Origin: SZUA-365 sp034002405
GTDB lineage: Bacteria; Bacteroidota; Ignavibacteria; SZUA-365
Length of the DNA stretch: 64,000 nucleotides
Direction of reading: 5' to 3'
Assembly: GCA_034002405.1 (NCBI GenBank)
Contig: JAVFAS010000004.1
Coordinates: 1-64,000 of the forward strand
The notes below the pieces were generated by a model that was not told the origin of the DNA, did no database searches, and saw nothing but the letters and a program-made list of their open reading frames with translations. The position numbers and the translations under genes are program-made. Shown here in pieces: positions 1-8,384 of this stretch; position 1 is the stretch's first letter, and every line of letters starts with the position of its first letter.

Positions 1-510
1 GGAGTCAAGGCATTGCGGTCGGCGTATGCACGCGCCCTGTCCGACGTCGCGTCGGAGTTTTTCGATGTGGTGTTTGTCTCGGTGGATGCAGCCCTCGCCG
101 CGGATAGTACATTGCTGGGATTTGATGGTGTCCACCCCCAGCCGGCGGGACATGTTCTCATCGCGCAGGCGCTCCGGCAACCGATTGCATCGGCGATCGC
201 TGCCGGCCGCGTGTTCCCCGAACCGCTCACGCACATTTCCATTCACCCGTCTCCGTTCCGACTGGCGCGGCAGGATGTCGTGAGCCTGACATTTCACGCC
301 CCGGCCAGTGCATCATATCTGCTTCGGATTCACGATATGGCTGGACGGGAAGTGAGGAAAATCGTATCATATGCATTCACGCAGGGAAATCATGTCATCT
401 TCTGGGACGGCCGCGATGAACGTGGAACTCCCGCTGCCCCGGGGACATATACCCTGTCTTTGTCGTCGGGACGCGTCATATTTCGAACCCAACGCCTTCT
501 GGTTTTGTAA
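1..510 (+). CDS. SGNH/GDSL hydrolase C-terminus with FlgD/T9SS-like C-terminal domain (5' partial)
   Basis: The frame is open from base 1, so the N-terminus lies outside the window and only about 169 residues are seen. An Asp-Gly-Val-His-Pro segment (D about residue 42, H about 45 of the visible part) matches block V of SGNH hydrolases, which carries the catalytic Asp and His, and is followed by the usual Pro-Ala-Gly-His helix. The last ~90 residues form a beta-rich module with Ser-Pro-Phe-Arg, Gly-Arg-Glu-Val, Trp-Asp-Gly-Arg-Asp and Pro-Gly-Thr-Tyr, typical of FlgD Ig-like/type IX sorting domains. A secreted esterase or carbohydrate deacetylase is inferred. A PorQ homologue at 33413-34363 supports a type IX secretion route. 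The PIG-L gene starts 11 bases downstream. Confidence 0.7.
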   Translation, partial: GVKALRSAYARALSDVASEFFDVVFVSVDAALAADSTLLGFDGVHPQPAGHVLIAQALRQPIASAIAAGRVFPEPLTHISIHPSPFRLARQDVVSLTFHAPASASYLLRIHDMAGREVRKIVSYAFTQGNHVIFWDGRDERGTPAAPGTYTLSLSSGRVIFRTQRLLVL

Positions 511-521
511 CAGGATGTTTC

Positions 522-1670
522 ATGAAACCGCGATTGTTTGTTGCCTTCCTCCTGGTCCTCTCCATTATCTGTTCCGCCCGGTCCATCACACAAACCTTCG
601 ATCCCGCGATGTTTCGCACCGGATATGATATACCTGCCGGCGTCCCGCATGGAACCTGGGATTTCGACGAGTGGCCGGGCGTGGACCATCAGGTCGTCTA
701 TGTCACCGACTTCATGTATGGCGACGGGGGAAAGGAAAAGATTAAAATCGACTACACGCGGAGCGTGTTTGATACCGATGATCATACGGGTTACCTCCGT
801 ACACCGGAAGTGCTCTCGACACGGTTCGCGAATATGTCCCCGGTGCTCGCGGCGTCACGGAAAATCGTCGTGATCATGGCGCATCCCGACGATGAAATTC
901 TGCTTGCCGGTGGGTTGCTGGCGACGGCTGCCCTCAACGGAACGGATGTCAAGGTCTATCTCATGTCGAACGGTGCCGACGGCTCGAAAGGGTTTTCCGA
1001 GAATCCGGATCCCGCACTGGGTGGACACAACTGTGCGGGCGTCATGCCTGACGGGACCATTCGTGTCGCGACGGATTTGATGGGACTACAGAAACCACGG
1101 ATCGCGCAGCGGTATGGACGCATCCTCGGAGTGGATATCGAAATCCTTCCTGTCCACTATGAACTCAACGGCAAGCGCATCGTGCAGATCGGCGAGTACG
1201 AGGGCTTCGATTTCAAACGGAGCTTCGCGCCGGGGAGCGTGATGCGCGAGGCGATGCAGCGGAGCATCGATGCGATGCTGTCACGTGAACGACCCGACCT
1301 CGTGGTCACGCATGGCAGTGATGGGGAATATGGGAGTTACTTTCACAAGACCGTGCATATTCTCGTGAAATCCGCGGTCCAGAAGGCGCGGAGCAGCTTC
1401 AACTGCACCCTGTATACCGGCTTTCCTGAATACAATTACCACGATCGCATCACCCACGTTCTCGATCTTGACGCCAGGGGCGGACAACCGCGCACGCGGA
1501 AGCACCGTGCGTTTCAGGGACTGACATTCGTCTACCGGGCCGGTAACGATTACGACAAGCCATGGAATCCACATGACAACCTCATGGACGGGGTTTTTGT
1601 GAAGGATTATGGATATACGCCGGTCGAAGGGAAGCCGCCGCGCTATGAATTCTTCCAAAAAGTCTTCTGA
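522..1670 (+). CDS. Secreted PIG-L/LmbE-family deacetylase
   Basis: 382 aa. The N-terminus is a signal peptide with a hydrophobic stretch at residues 5-17 and likely cleavage near residue 20-25, so the enzyme probably acts in the periplasm or outside the cell. A-H-P-D-D-E at residues 120-125 is the zinc-binding and catalytic signature of the PIG-L family, which removes N-acetyl groups from N-acetylglucosamine-type substrates; downstream histidines near 275 and 279 could supply the third metal ligand. The ATG has an AGGA box a few bases upstream. It sits between a secreted hydrolase and glycosyltransferases, which fits a role in glycan tailoring. The substrate is unknown. A second, signal-less PIG-L gene lies at 7505-8320. 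Confidence 0.85.
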   Translation: MKPRLFVAFLLVLSIICSARSITQTFDPAMFRTGYDIPAGVPHGTWDFDEWPGVDHQVVYVTDFMYGDGGKEKIKIDYTRSVFDTDDHTGYLRTPEVLSTRFANMSPVLAASRKIVVIMAHPDDEILLAGGLLATAALNGTDVKVYLMSNGADGSKGFSENPDPALGGHNCAGVMPDGTIRVATDLMGLQKPRIAQRYGRILGVDIEILPVHYELNGKRIVQIGEYEGFDFKRSFAPGSVMREAMQRSIDAMLSRERPDLVVTHGSDGEYGSYFHKTVHILVKSAVQKARSSFNCTLYTGFPEYNYHDRITHVLDLDARGGQPRTRKHRAFQGLTFVYRAGNDYDKPWNPHDNLMDGVFVKDYGYTPVEGKPPRYEFFQKVF

Positions 1671-1693
1671 GTGCAACCGGGCTCGAGGGTGGG

Positions 1694-2833
1694 ATGCATA
1701 TTGTATTTTTCGTGAATCATTTTTTCCCTTCCATCGGCGGAGTGCAATGGAGTGTCCGCCGCACGGCGGAAGCCTTGGTTCGGCGCGGGCATGAGGTGAC
1801 CGTGGTCACGGAAACACCAGCGGATGCATCGACGAACGATGACACCGCCCCCTTCACCGTGCGACGGTTCCACGTGCCTCGTCGACGTCCATTCACACGG
1901 CTCTGTTACTGGCGCTGGATGTGGACACAGCGCGCGTTCTTCAACGCTGCCGATGTTCTCCATTTCCACGACAGCATTCCGTATTTCGCGTGGTTCCTGC
2001 CGCTACGCCTCGTCGTCCGGCGTCCACGCTACGCCGTCACGTTCCATGGGTACGAACGGTGGCCGATCCAGACTCCCCAGCGGTGGGTGCGTGCGATCAC
2101 CGCGCGAAGCTGTCATGTGCGTTTCGCGGTGGGGGAGTATATCCGTCAGCTCTACCGCCATCCGGTTGACGCGGTGTATATCGGGGCACCGGTTCGTTGG
2201 CCGGAACGGTTGGATGAACGGGCGGGTGGCGTGTTTGCTTATGCGGGACGCTTGTCCGCGGACACGGAAATCCTGCCCCTGCTTCGGGCGTTGTCGCGAG
2301 CGGTCGATCGCGCCGATACGGTGATGACGCCCCCCGTGATCGTGCACCTCGCGGGAGAAGGCCCGCTGCGCGAAGAGATCGCCGGCCTCGGGAGTGACCG
2401 ACTCCGCATCGAATTTCACGGAGCGCGGATGGACACCACCGGGTTCTATCGCGACGCGCGATGCATCATCGCCACCGGCTTCCTTGGCATATTCGAGGCA
2501 TTCGCATCCGGAATTCCGGTGATCGTGCCCGCATTCAATCCCTTGCGCCGAGCGTATGTGGCATCCATTCCCGACGCGGAACGTCTCCTCACCATGGTGC
2601 GCACCGAGGAGGAAAGCGTCGCGGTCTTCGCTGCTCACCTCGCCGATCGAGACCGGGCGACACGGTCCGCGCGTGCCGACGCGGCACATGCGTTTGTTTC
2701 CCATCTGTCATGGGATGATATTGCCGACTTATACCTTCAGTGGTACGGACCGGCGGAATCGGGGACGGCGCGCGCGGTGACCCAGTGGCAGGTAATGAAC
2801 CAACGAATCGACAGGACCCATGCACACCGGTGA
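1694..2833 (+). CDS. Glycosyltransferase family 4 protein
   Basis: 379 aa, a normal GT-B length. The N-terminus has the GT4 opening, with Phe-Phe-Pro-Ser-Ile-Gly-Gly-Val-Gln followed by the helix and Arg-Arg-Gly-His-Glu-Val strand of the acceptor-binding domain. The C-terminal half contains the G-x-F-E-A-F-A-S-G-I-P-V-I-V nucleotide-sugar motif, with Glu near residue 268. A GAGGGTGGG box lies just before the ATG. Family knowledge implies a retaining transferase using an NDP-sugar on the cytoplasmic face. It overlaps the next glycosyltransferase by 14 bases, so the two are probably co-translated in the same glycan pathway. Donor and acceptor cannot be told from sequence. Confidence 0.88.
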   Translation: MHIVFFVNHFFPSIGGVQWSVRRTAEALVRRGHEVTVVTETPADASTNDDTAPFTVRRFHVPRRRPFTRLCYWRWMWTQRAFFNAADVLHFHDSIPYFAWFLPLRLVVRRPRYAVTFHGYERWPIQTPQRWVRAITARSCHVRFAVGEYIRQLYRHPVDAVYIGAPVRWPERLDERAGGVFAYAGRLSADTEILPLLRALSRAVDRADTVMTPPVIVHLAGEGPLREEIAGLGSDRLRIEFHGARMDTTGFYRDARCIIATGFLGIFEAFASGIPVIVPAFNPLRRAYVASIPDAERLLTMVRTEEESVAVFAAHLADRDRATRSARADAAHAFVSHLSWDDIADLYLQWYGPAESGTARAVTQWQVMNQRIDRTHAHR

Positions 2834-4004
2834 TTCCTTCCACTTCCTGTTTTTCGGGCTCTCCTCGTTCCGGAGTCTGCCGCATCGTGAACAGGGCATC
2901 GCGATCGAGTGCGCGCGCCTCGGACACCGCGTCGATTTCATCGAAATCGCACCGTCGGTCGCGGGGAAGTCGCTCGCGGCCTTCCATCGCATCCGCGCAC
3001 CGCTCTCGCGTGACACGGGCTTCCACAGCCATGTGGCGATCCCCAATCTGCGCATTCATACACCTCCCATGCTCCCGACGGGACTGCGCAACACTCTCAC
3101 GCCGTCCGTCGATCGTGCCCTTTTTCAACGATGGTTCCGCGCCACGTTCGATTCCACGGATATCGCGCACGCGATCGTCATGGTCATGATGCCGCTGTGG
3201 TGGGGGAATTTCATCGATCACGACCTGCTTCAACCACGTCTGCTCGTCTATGATATCTGCGACGCGCTCGAAGTGCCCGCGCACAGCGACGCGTCGCTCC
3301 GTCGGCTCCGGAATAGCGAACGCGCCCTGGTCTCCCATGCGGATTTGATCACCTACAGCGCGGCGGAGATGATCGAGGATATCGAGCGGCAGCATTCGCG
3401 GCGGGACGCCATGTTCCTCCCCAATGCGGTGGCGCGTGATTTCATCGATGCGTTCGATCGCGAACCCATCCACGTGCAGGAGAATCGACCGCCGACCATC
3501 GGGTTCATCGGGTCGACAAGTGGAAAGTGGTTCGATGCCGGGCTCGTACTCGAGACCGCCCGCGCCTGTCCTGATTTCGAATTCTCCGTGATCGGTCCCG
3601 TCGACCGGCGATTCGCCAATGCATGTGTCCACCACCGAAACATCACGCTTCACGGGTACATCCCGCACGAACAATTGCCCGGACATCTGCGGCGCTTCGA
3701 CGCGGCCGTCATCCCGTTTCTCGACAACGAGATCACGCGCGTCGTCAATCCGTTGAAGATGTACGAATACAGCGCGGCGGGAATCCCTGTGATCGCGCGA
3801 CGCACCCGGGAACTGGAACATCACGCGTCGTTGCTGTATCTGGCGGATGACCGGGAGGGATTCGTTGCCTCGATCCACCGTGCGCTCACCGAGGATAATC
3901 CGCCGCGACGACAGGCGCGTCGGCAATTCGCCAACCAGAATACCTGGGAAGTCCGCGTGCGGGATTTGATCGCCCATCTGCATACGCAGGTGTTGGCGGC
4001 GTGA
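2820..4004 (+). CDS. Glycosyltransferase (GT-B fold, family 1/4-like)
   Basis: 394 aa. The first third is divergent: it starts with a Phe-Leu-Phe-Phe-Gly strand and an Arg-Glu-Gln-Gly-Ile-Ala segment where GT4 enzymes carry their glycine-rich loop. The C-terminal domain is clear, with I-G-F-I-G-S near residue 225 and N-P-L-K-M-Y-E-Y-S-A-A-G-I-P-V around Glu316, the donor-binding motif. The start lies inside the preceding gene and the stop overlaps the following flippase GTG by four bases (GTGA), which indicates tight translational coupling. It probably adds a sugar to the same lipid-linked or surface glycan. A related alternative is a UDP-galactopyranose-type or teichuronic-acid glycosyltransferase. 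Confidence 0.8.
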   Translation: MHTGDSFHFLFFGLSSFRSLPHREQGIAIECARLGHRVDFIEIAPSVAGKSLAAFHRIRAPLSRDTGFHSHVAIPNLRIHTPPMLPTGLRNTLTPSVDRALFQRWFRATFDSTDIAHAIVMVMMPLWWGNFIDHDLLQPRLLVYDICDALEVPAHSDASLRRLRNSERALVSHADLITYSAAEMIEDIERQHSRRDAMFLPNAVARDFIDAFDREPIHVQENRPPTIGFIGSTSGKWFDAGLVLETARACPDFEFSVIGPVDRRFANACVHHRNITLHGYIPHEQLPGHLRRFDAAVIPFLDNEITRVVNPLKMYEYSAAGIPVIARRTRELEHHASLLYLADDREGFVASIHRALTEDNPPRRQARRQFANQNTWEVRVRDLIAHLHTQVLAA

Positions 4005-5317
4005 ACGTGCGAAGCCTCACCGGTGGACTCCGTGAACTTGTTCCCCGTGGCGCGAGGGAGGCCAGCGTGGTATTCATCGGCGATGTCTCCTCGAAGTTCC
4101 TCACCTTCCTGATCACCCTGTCGATGCTGGCCCTGCTCACGCCGGATGAATACATGGGCTATGGGCTGTTCATCACGGTGCTCGCCGCGGTCAATCAATT
4201 CACCGACTCGGGTCTGCATCAGAGTTTCATTCGTTTCTTTGCGTTGTACAAGCGCGACGATCCCGTCCGCGCCCAGGCACATTATCGTTTCGCATTGACG
4301 GCGAAGACCATCATCACCATCACCACCGCTGTCTCCATGTTTTTCCTCGCGCCCGTCCTCGCCAACGCGGTCTTGCGCACACCGGGATTCGCACAACCCT
4401 TGCGTATCATGTCGCTGGCGATTCTCGGAGGGGGCATGATGGAATTCACCCTCGCGGTGCTGCAGGCGAGGCAGGAGTTTCTGCGATTCACGGCGATCCG
4501 CATCGCCGAAGCCGCGATCAAGACCGGCGTCATCTATGCGGCGATTCTTCTCGGTGCGTTCTCTTTGTCGGTGGTGTATTCATCCTATGCACTGGCCCCC
4601 ACCGTTGTCGCCGCGATCGCGATGTGGTTCATCGCATCGCTGCGCACTCGCACGGCCATCGACTGGCGCGACATCGGCAGGGAAGTGCTGGGGTTTGGAA
4701 AGTGGATGATGCTGACCTCCTTTGCCACGATGTTTCTGATGCGTCTCGACGTGTTCATGATCATCCCGATGCTCGCCGATCGGCCGGAAGAAGCGGGCCT
4801 CTATGTCGCCGCGACCAAGCTCTGCACACCCCTGATCGTCCTCGCCGGCTCGGTGTCGACCGTGTTTTTTCCGAAGGCGATGGAGCTGCGCACGCTGGAG
4901 GAAATGCGGCGCTACCTCCGGCGGACCTTCGCGGTGAGTCTGCCCGTGACCGGTATCGGTCTCACCTATCTCATCGTGATGACCGTCGTCACGCCGGAGT
5001 TCTTTCCGAGCTACACCGCCTCGATGCCTTTGTTCGCCGTGCTCTTCATCGGATATGCATGGACGATTATCGGCAATCCCGTCACCATGCTCATGCTCAG
5101 TATCGGTCGCCAGCGGATGGCCACGTGGATCGCGCTCGGACAACTGCTTCTCACGGCGGTTTCCCACTACGTGTTCATCACCGCGTTCGGGTCGATGGGG
5201 GCCGCGCTCAGCAGCGTGCTTGTCTGGTTCGCCGCGGGAATCGTGTCCATGCTGTACATTTACACCCACCGTCATGAGATCATCCATGCCGTCTCGGGCA
5301 CGTCGAACGGACACTGA
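4001..5317 (+). CDS. Wzx-like oligosaccharide flippase
   Basis: 438 aa, highly hydrophobic with about a dozen predicted membrane helices, arranged as in the polysaccharide-biosynthesis/MATE-like MOP superfamily. The early Gly-Asp-Val-Ser-Ser-Lys-Phe segment and repeated long helices separated by short basic loops fit Wzx/RfbX proteins, which move undecaprenyl-linked oligosaccharides across the inner membrane. The GTG start overlaps the previous gene's TGA (GTGA at 4001-4004). It lies among glycosyltransferase and acyl/acetyltransferase genes, so it is probably the export step of this locus. No Wzy polymerase or O-antigen ligase is seen in the window. Confidence 0.82.
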   Translation: MNVRSLTGGLRELVPRGAREASVVFIGDVSSKFLTFLITLSMLALLTPDEYMGYGLFITVLAAVNQFTDSGLHQSFIRFFALYKRDDPVRAQAHYRFALTAKTIITITTAVSMFFLAPVLANAVLRTPGFAQPLRIMSLAILGGGMMEFTLAVLQARQEFLRFTAIRIAEAAIKTGVIYAAILLGAFSLSVVYSSYALAPTVVAAIAMWFIASLRTRTAIDWRDIGREVLGFGKWMMLTSFATMFLMRLDVFMIIPMLADRPEEAGLYVAATKLCTPLIVLAGSVSTVFFPKAMELRTLEEMRRYLRRTFAVSLPVTGIGLTYLIVMTVVTPEFFPSYTASMPLFAVLFIGYAWTIIGNPVTMLMLSIGRQRMATWIALGQLLLTAVSHYVFITAFGSMGAALSSVLVWFAAGIVSMLYIYTHRHEIIHAVSGTSNGH

Positions 5318-5332
5318 CCAGTGGAGAAACGC

Positions 5333-5908
5333 ATGAAGACGATGCTCGCGCATATCGCCAGGTGGCTGTTCCGGAAAATGCAGGGCGCGGAGTTGTATCT
5401 CGCGTTGCATCAACTGCGCACGAAGGGACGTGCGATCGCACCCACCGCGACGTTCGGATCGCGCGCGCAGTTGCGCATCGACGATGCGGCCGCGGTGTTC
5501 GCCGTGGGTGAGCGCGTCGAGGTGTTACAGGACTGTTGGTTGATCGCGCATCCCGGGGATGCGTTGGTGATCGACGACGATGTGTTCATTTCGCAGCATT
5601 GTACCGTCTCGGGAACGGTGCACATCGGTCGTGGCACGCTGATCGGGGGCTTCGTCACCATCATTGATGCCAACCATCGCGTCGATGATGGCGCACGTCC
5701 CATTCGCGAGCAGGGAGGGGAGCGGCGTCGGATCGAGATCGGCGCGGACGTCTGGATCGGCAGTAATGCCGTGATCCTTCCCGGCGTGCGGATCGGGAGC
5801 GGCGCCGTGGTCGCGGCGAATGCCACGGTAACGAAGGATGTTCCACCAATGGCCATCGTCGGGGGGACGCCGGCACGTGTGCTTCGCATGCGGGGAGATG
5901 CGCGATGA
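5333..5908 (+). CDS. Left-handed beta-helix acyl/acetyltransferase (WbbJ/maltose O-acetyltransferase type)
   Basis: 191 aa from the ATG at 5333, preferred over the GTG at 5321 because GGAG lies seven bases before it. Hexapeptide repeats of [I/V]-G-x-x-x form the central and C-terminal part (I-G-R-G-T-L-I-G-G, V-W-I-G-S-N-A-V-I, V-R-I-G-S-G-A-V-V). The D-A-N-H-R motif supplies the usual catalytic His, and G-G-T-P-A-R-V near the end is the standard closing turn. The protein should transfer an acetyl or other acyl group from acyl-CoA to a sugar hydroxyl or amine. Its stop overlaps the next start by four bases. Confidence 0.85.
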   Translation: MKTMLAHIARWLFRKMQGAELYLALHQLRTKGRAIAPTATFGSRAQLRIDDAAAVFAVGERVEVLQDCWLIAHPGDALVIDDDVFISQHCTVSGTVHIGRGTLIGGFVTIIDANHRVDDGARPIREQGGERRRIEIGADVWIGSNAVILPGVRIGSGAVVAANATVTKDVPPMAIVGGTPARVLRMRGDAR

Positions 5909-6975
5909 CCGTCACGCCGACCGACTTCGACGATCCCGGACTTTCCGCCTGGTGGGATGAATCCTACGATACGGATGTACTGATCCGAAATACATTTTTC
6001 CAATCCCGCCACTGGAACCAGTGCTGGAGCGATACGTTTGTCGCGTCGGATGCACGCCGTACACTGATGCTCCTGCGCATCGAGGACCGCGGCCGCATCG
6101 TCGCCGCCATCCCGCTGTTTCTCCAGCGCCGGGCAGCGGGACCGATTACCGCATGGCGATACTTTCTCTGGATTGGGGACGAACTCGCGCAATATCCGGA
6201 CATGGTCACGACACAGCGAGACACGGCGCCCGTGTGGGAAGCGGCGATCGGATTTCTTGCCCGTGCGTATCCCGATGCGTGGCTGCATCTGCGGGACATG
6301 CTTCCCGAATCGACGCACACAAGCCTACAATCCCGCGCCCGGGTGCTGCGGGGCGAGCCCTATCTGCGACTTTCACTGGCGGGACAGGATGCACAGCAGT
6401 ATCTGGCACGCTGCACGCCGCACCTTCGAAGAAACATTCTGCGTGCGCGGAAACAACTCACCACCGACGCGGCGATGCATTGGCATGCGGTACGCGATCC
6501 GGATACCCGCCTGATCGACCGCCTGATCGATCTCAGCATCATGCGCTTCGGGAAGGCGTCATGGTTTGCCGACGAACGAAACCGGACATTCTTCCGCGCA
6601 CTCTGCGCGCGCGCGGGTCACGAGGTGCTGTTCACCGTGGTCGAGCACGCGGGCGAGCCGGTCCACATCGTTGCCTCGTATCTCCATGGTGATGTCGTGC
6701 ATTATGTACTTTCCGGTATGGATATCCGATGGACACACCTGCGACCCGGCACGATGAATCTCGACGCGACCATCCGCTGGGCCATGCACGAAGGGTACTC
6801 CTGTTTTGATTTCCTGCGCGGCGACGAGCGATACAAACGCGAGTTCGGTCCGGACGGACGGCACGGCATGGCGCTCGAGATCCCACTCGGCGGCAATGGA
6901 CTGCGGCGTTCCCTCGCACGTGCCGCGCGGCGGCTCCGGCGCATGACCGATCGATCGACGGAGGATCACGCATGA
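5905..6975 (+). CDS. FemAB/CelD-like GNAT-fold acyltransferase
   Basis: 356 aa. The pattern fits the Acetyltransf_6 (BioF2/CelD-like) group: an N-terminal Trp-rich domain around residues 30-120, a basic helix with H-L-R-R-N-I-L-R-A-R-K near residue 175, and the diagnostic F-D-F-L-R-G-D-E-x-Y-K-x-E-F-G near residues 298-313. Family members occur in capsule, cellulose and PEP-CTERM polysaccharide loci and are thought to add acyl or aminoacyl groups to sugars or lipid carriers. The ATG lies in an ATGA overlap with the upstream gene. The gene ends in an ATGA overlap with the GNAT gene. The donor and acceptor are unknown. Confidence 0.78.
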   Translation: MTVTPTDFDDPGLSAWWDESYDTDVLIRNTFFQSRHWNQCWSDTFVASDARRTLMLLRIEDRGRIVAAIPLFLQRRAAGPITAWRYFLWIGDELAQYPDMVTTQRDTAPVWEAAIGFLARAYPDAWLHLRDMLPESTHTSLQSRARVLRGEPYLRLSLAGQDAQQYLARCTPHLRRNILRARKQLTTDAAMHWHAVRDPDTRLIDRLIDLSIMRFGKASWFADERNRTFFRALCARAGHEVLFTVVEHAGEPVHIVASYLHGDVVHYVLSGMDIRWTHLRPGTMNLDATIRWAMHEGYSCFDFLRGDERYKREFGPDGRHGMALEIPLGGNGLRRSLARAARRLRRMTDRSTEDHA

Positions 6976-7508
6976 CACTCCTCGCCCGGCATCGTCTCTG
7001 CTTCTACCGGCGACGCTGCATGCCCGCGGCGCGACCGGAGGGGAACCGCTCCTATGCAATCGTCGGCGAAAAGGATTTTCCCTGGGCGCATCCCGTTGCG
7101 CTGCGGCATGCGACGATCTATCACGCACGGTTTCGGCAGGGACATCGCGCACTCCTCGGACGCGTGGATGGCGAGCCAGTTTTCACCGCATGGATCGCGG
7201 TCCGGTCGCTGCGCGTCGATGAATGCGCTTGGACATGCACCATCGCCGACACGGAAGCGGTGGTGTATGATTGCGTGACGGCCGTGGACTGGCGCGGCCA
7301 GGGCATCTATCCCGAAGCGCTGCGCGAGCTCTCCGCACTGCTCGCGGGGGAGGGGATCCTGCATCTCTGGATATACGCGGATGCGCGGAATGCGGCATCG
7401 CGCCGTGGGATCGAACATGCGTCCTTCGACTTCCTCGGGGAAATCCGTGCATGGACGGTAGCTGGAATGACACGCCGGCGTGGTCACGTACCCGGACTCT
7501 ACCCATGA
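6972..7508 (+). CDS. GNAT family N-acetyltransferase
   Basis: 178 aa. V-D-W-R-G-Q-G-I-Y near residue 110 matches the acetyl-CoA pyrophosphate-binding loop (R/Q-x-x-G-x-G/A), preceded by the beta strand V-Y-D-C-V-T and followed by the helix and an A-D-A-R-N-A-A-S-R segment, which is motif B. GGAGG lies eight bases before the start, and the ATGA overlaps at both ends join it to the FemAB-like and PIG-L genes. A plausible role is acetylation of an amino-sugar, perhaps after deacetylation by the neighbouring PIG-L protein, but this is inference from position only. Confidence 0.75.
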   Translation: MTLLARHRLCFYRRRCMPAARPEGNRSYAIVGEKDFPWAHPVALRHATIYHARFRQGHRALLGRVDGEPVFTAWIAVRSLRVDECAWTCTIADTEAVVYDCVTAVDWRGQGIYPEALRELSALLAGEGILHLWIYADARNAASRRGIEHASFDFLGEIRAWTVAGMTRRRGHVPGLYP

Positions 7509-8320
7509 TCGGCGTCCACGGACTCCTCGAGCGCCTGGCGTTGCGGACGCTGCGCCTCCGGGCATCGCAGATCGCCGAACTTGCGCGCAATCCACTCGTG
7601 ACGGTGTACCCCCGCGAACTGACCTTCGAAGGTCCGCCCATCCGTGTGCTGCTGCTCACGCCGCACGCCGATGACGAGACCTTTGGCGCGGGGGGAACAC
7701 TATTGCGCCACCTGGATAAAGGAGATCAGGTGGAAGTACTCCTTTTTTCGGACAACGTCATGTCCATCGACGACGACGCCATGCGCGAGGAGAGGAAGAT
7801 CGAACACCGCGAGGAGGAATTCGCGTGCGCGATGGCGCGGCTGGGGATCGAGCGCTGGGCGGCATTGCGGATCGGGAACCGGGAGTTCCGTCAGGGCGTA
7901 CACCCGGACTCTGCATTCACGTCGCTGATTGAGAATCATCCCGATGTTTTGTATCTTCCCTCGTTATTCGATAATCACCACGATCATCGGATGCTCAACG
8001 CCTGGTTGTTGCGGACGCTTCAGGAACATCGCGACGTGCGTCCCCTGATTCGTGGATTTGAAGTCTGGAGTCCGCTCCCCGCCACGGCCGTCGCGGATAT
8101 CACGGCATGGATTGATCGGAAACATGAAGCGATCCGTTGCTACGAAAGCCAGAATGCCGCGATCGATTACCGGCATCACATCGACGGGTTGAATGCCTAC
8201 CGGGCCATGACGCTCGGTGGAAAACGGGCACGATATGCCGAAGCGTTTCTTGAACTGCCGGCGGATCTGTATCTTGAACTCGGAAAATCGTTTATTCTCT
8301 CGTACATTGATGTTTGCTGA
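7505..8320 (+). CDS. Cytosolic PIG-L/LmbE-family deacetylase
   Basis: 271 aa from the ATG at 7505, which overlaps the preceding TGA; the frame is open further upstream but that region is inside the GNAT gene. T-P-H-A-D-D-E near residue 55 is the metal-binding motif (usually H-P-D-D-E; Ala replaces Pro). A later D-N-H-H-D-H-R segment carries the second histidine cluster. There is no signal peptide, in contrast to the PIG-L protein at 522-1670, so this copy probably acts on a cytoplasmic substrate such as a nucleotide- or lipid-linked GlcNAc. It is the last member of the overlapping gene chain that starts at 2820. Confidence 0.85.
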   Translation: MIGVHGLLERLALRTLRLRASQIAELARNPLVTVYPRELTFEGPPIRVLLLTPHADDETFGAGGTLLRHLDKGDQVEVLLFSDNVMSIDDDAMREERKIEHREEEFACAMARLGIERWAALRIGNREFRQGVHPDSAFTSLIENHPDVLYLPSLFDNHHDHRMLNAWLLRTLQEHRDVRPLIRGFEVWSPLPATAVADITAWIDRKHEAIRCYESQNAAIDYRHHIDGLNAYRAMTLGGKRARYAEAFLELPADLYLELGKSFILSYIDVC

Positions 8321-8384
8321 CGTACCTGCTTGCACTGCGCCCGCAAATACCCAGATACTCGAATCGTTCCATGGAGGAAATTCA

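Noticed and set aside
2589..3983. A 464-codon open frame on the - strand opposite two glycosyltransferase genes
   Set aside because: The + strand proteins carry clear GT motifs and overlapping starts; the - frame is Arg/His-rich without a domain. The same holds for long antisense frames over dxs, thrS and rpoN.
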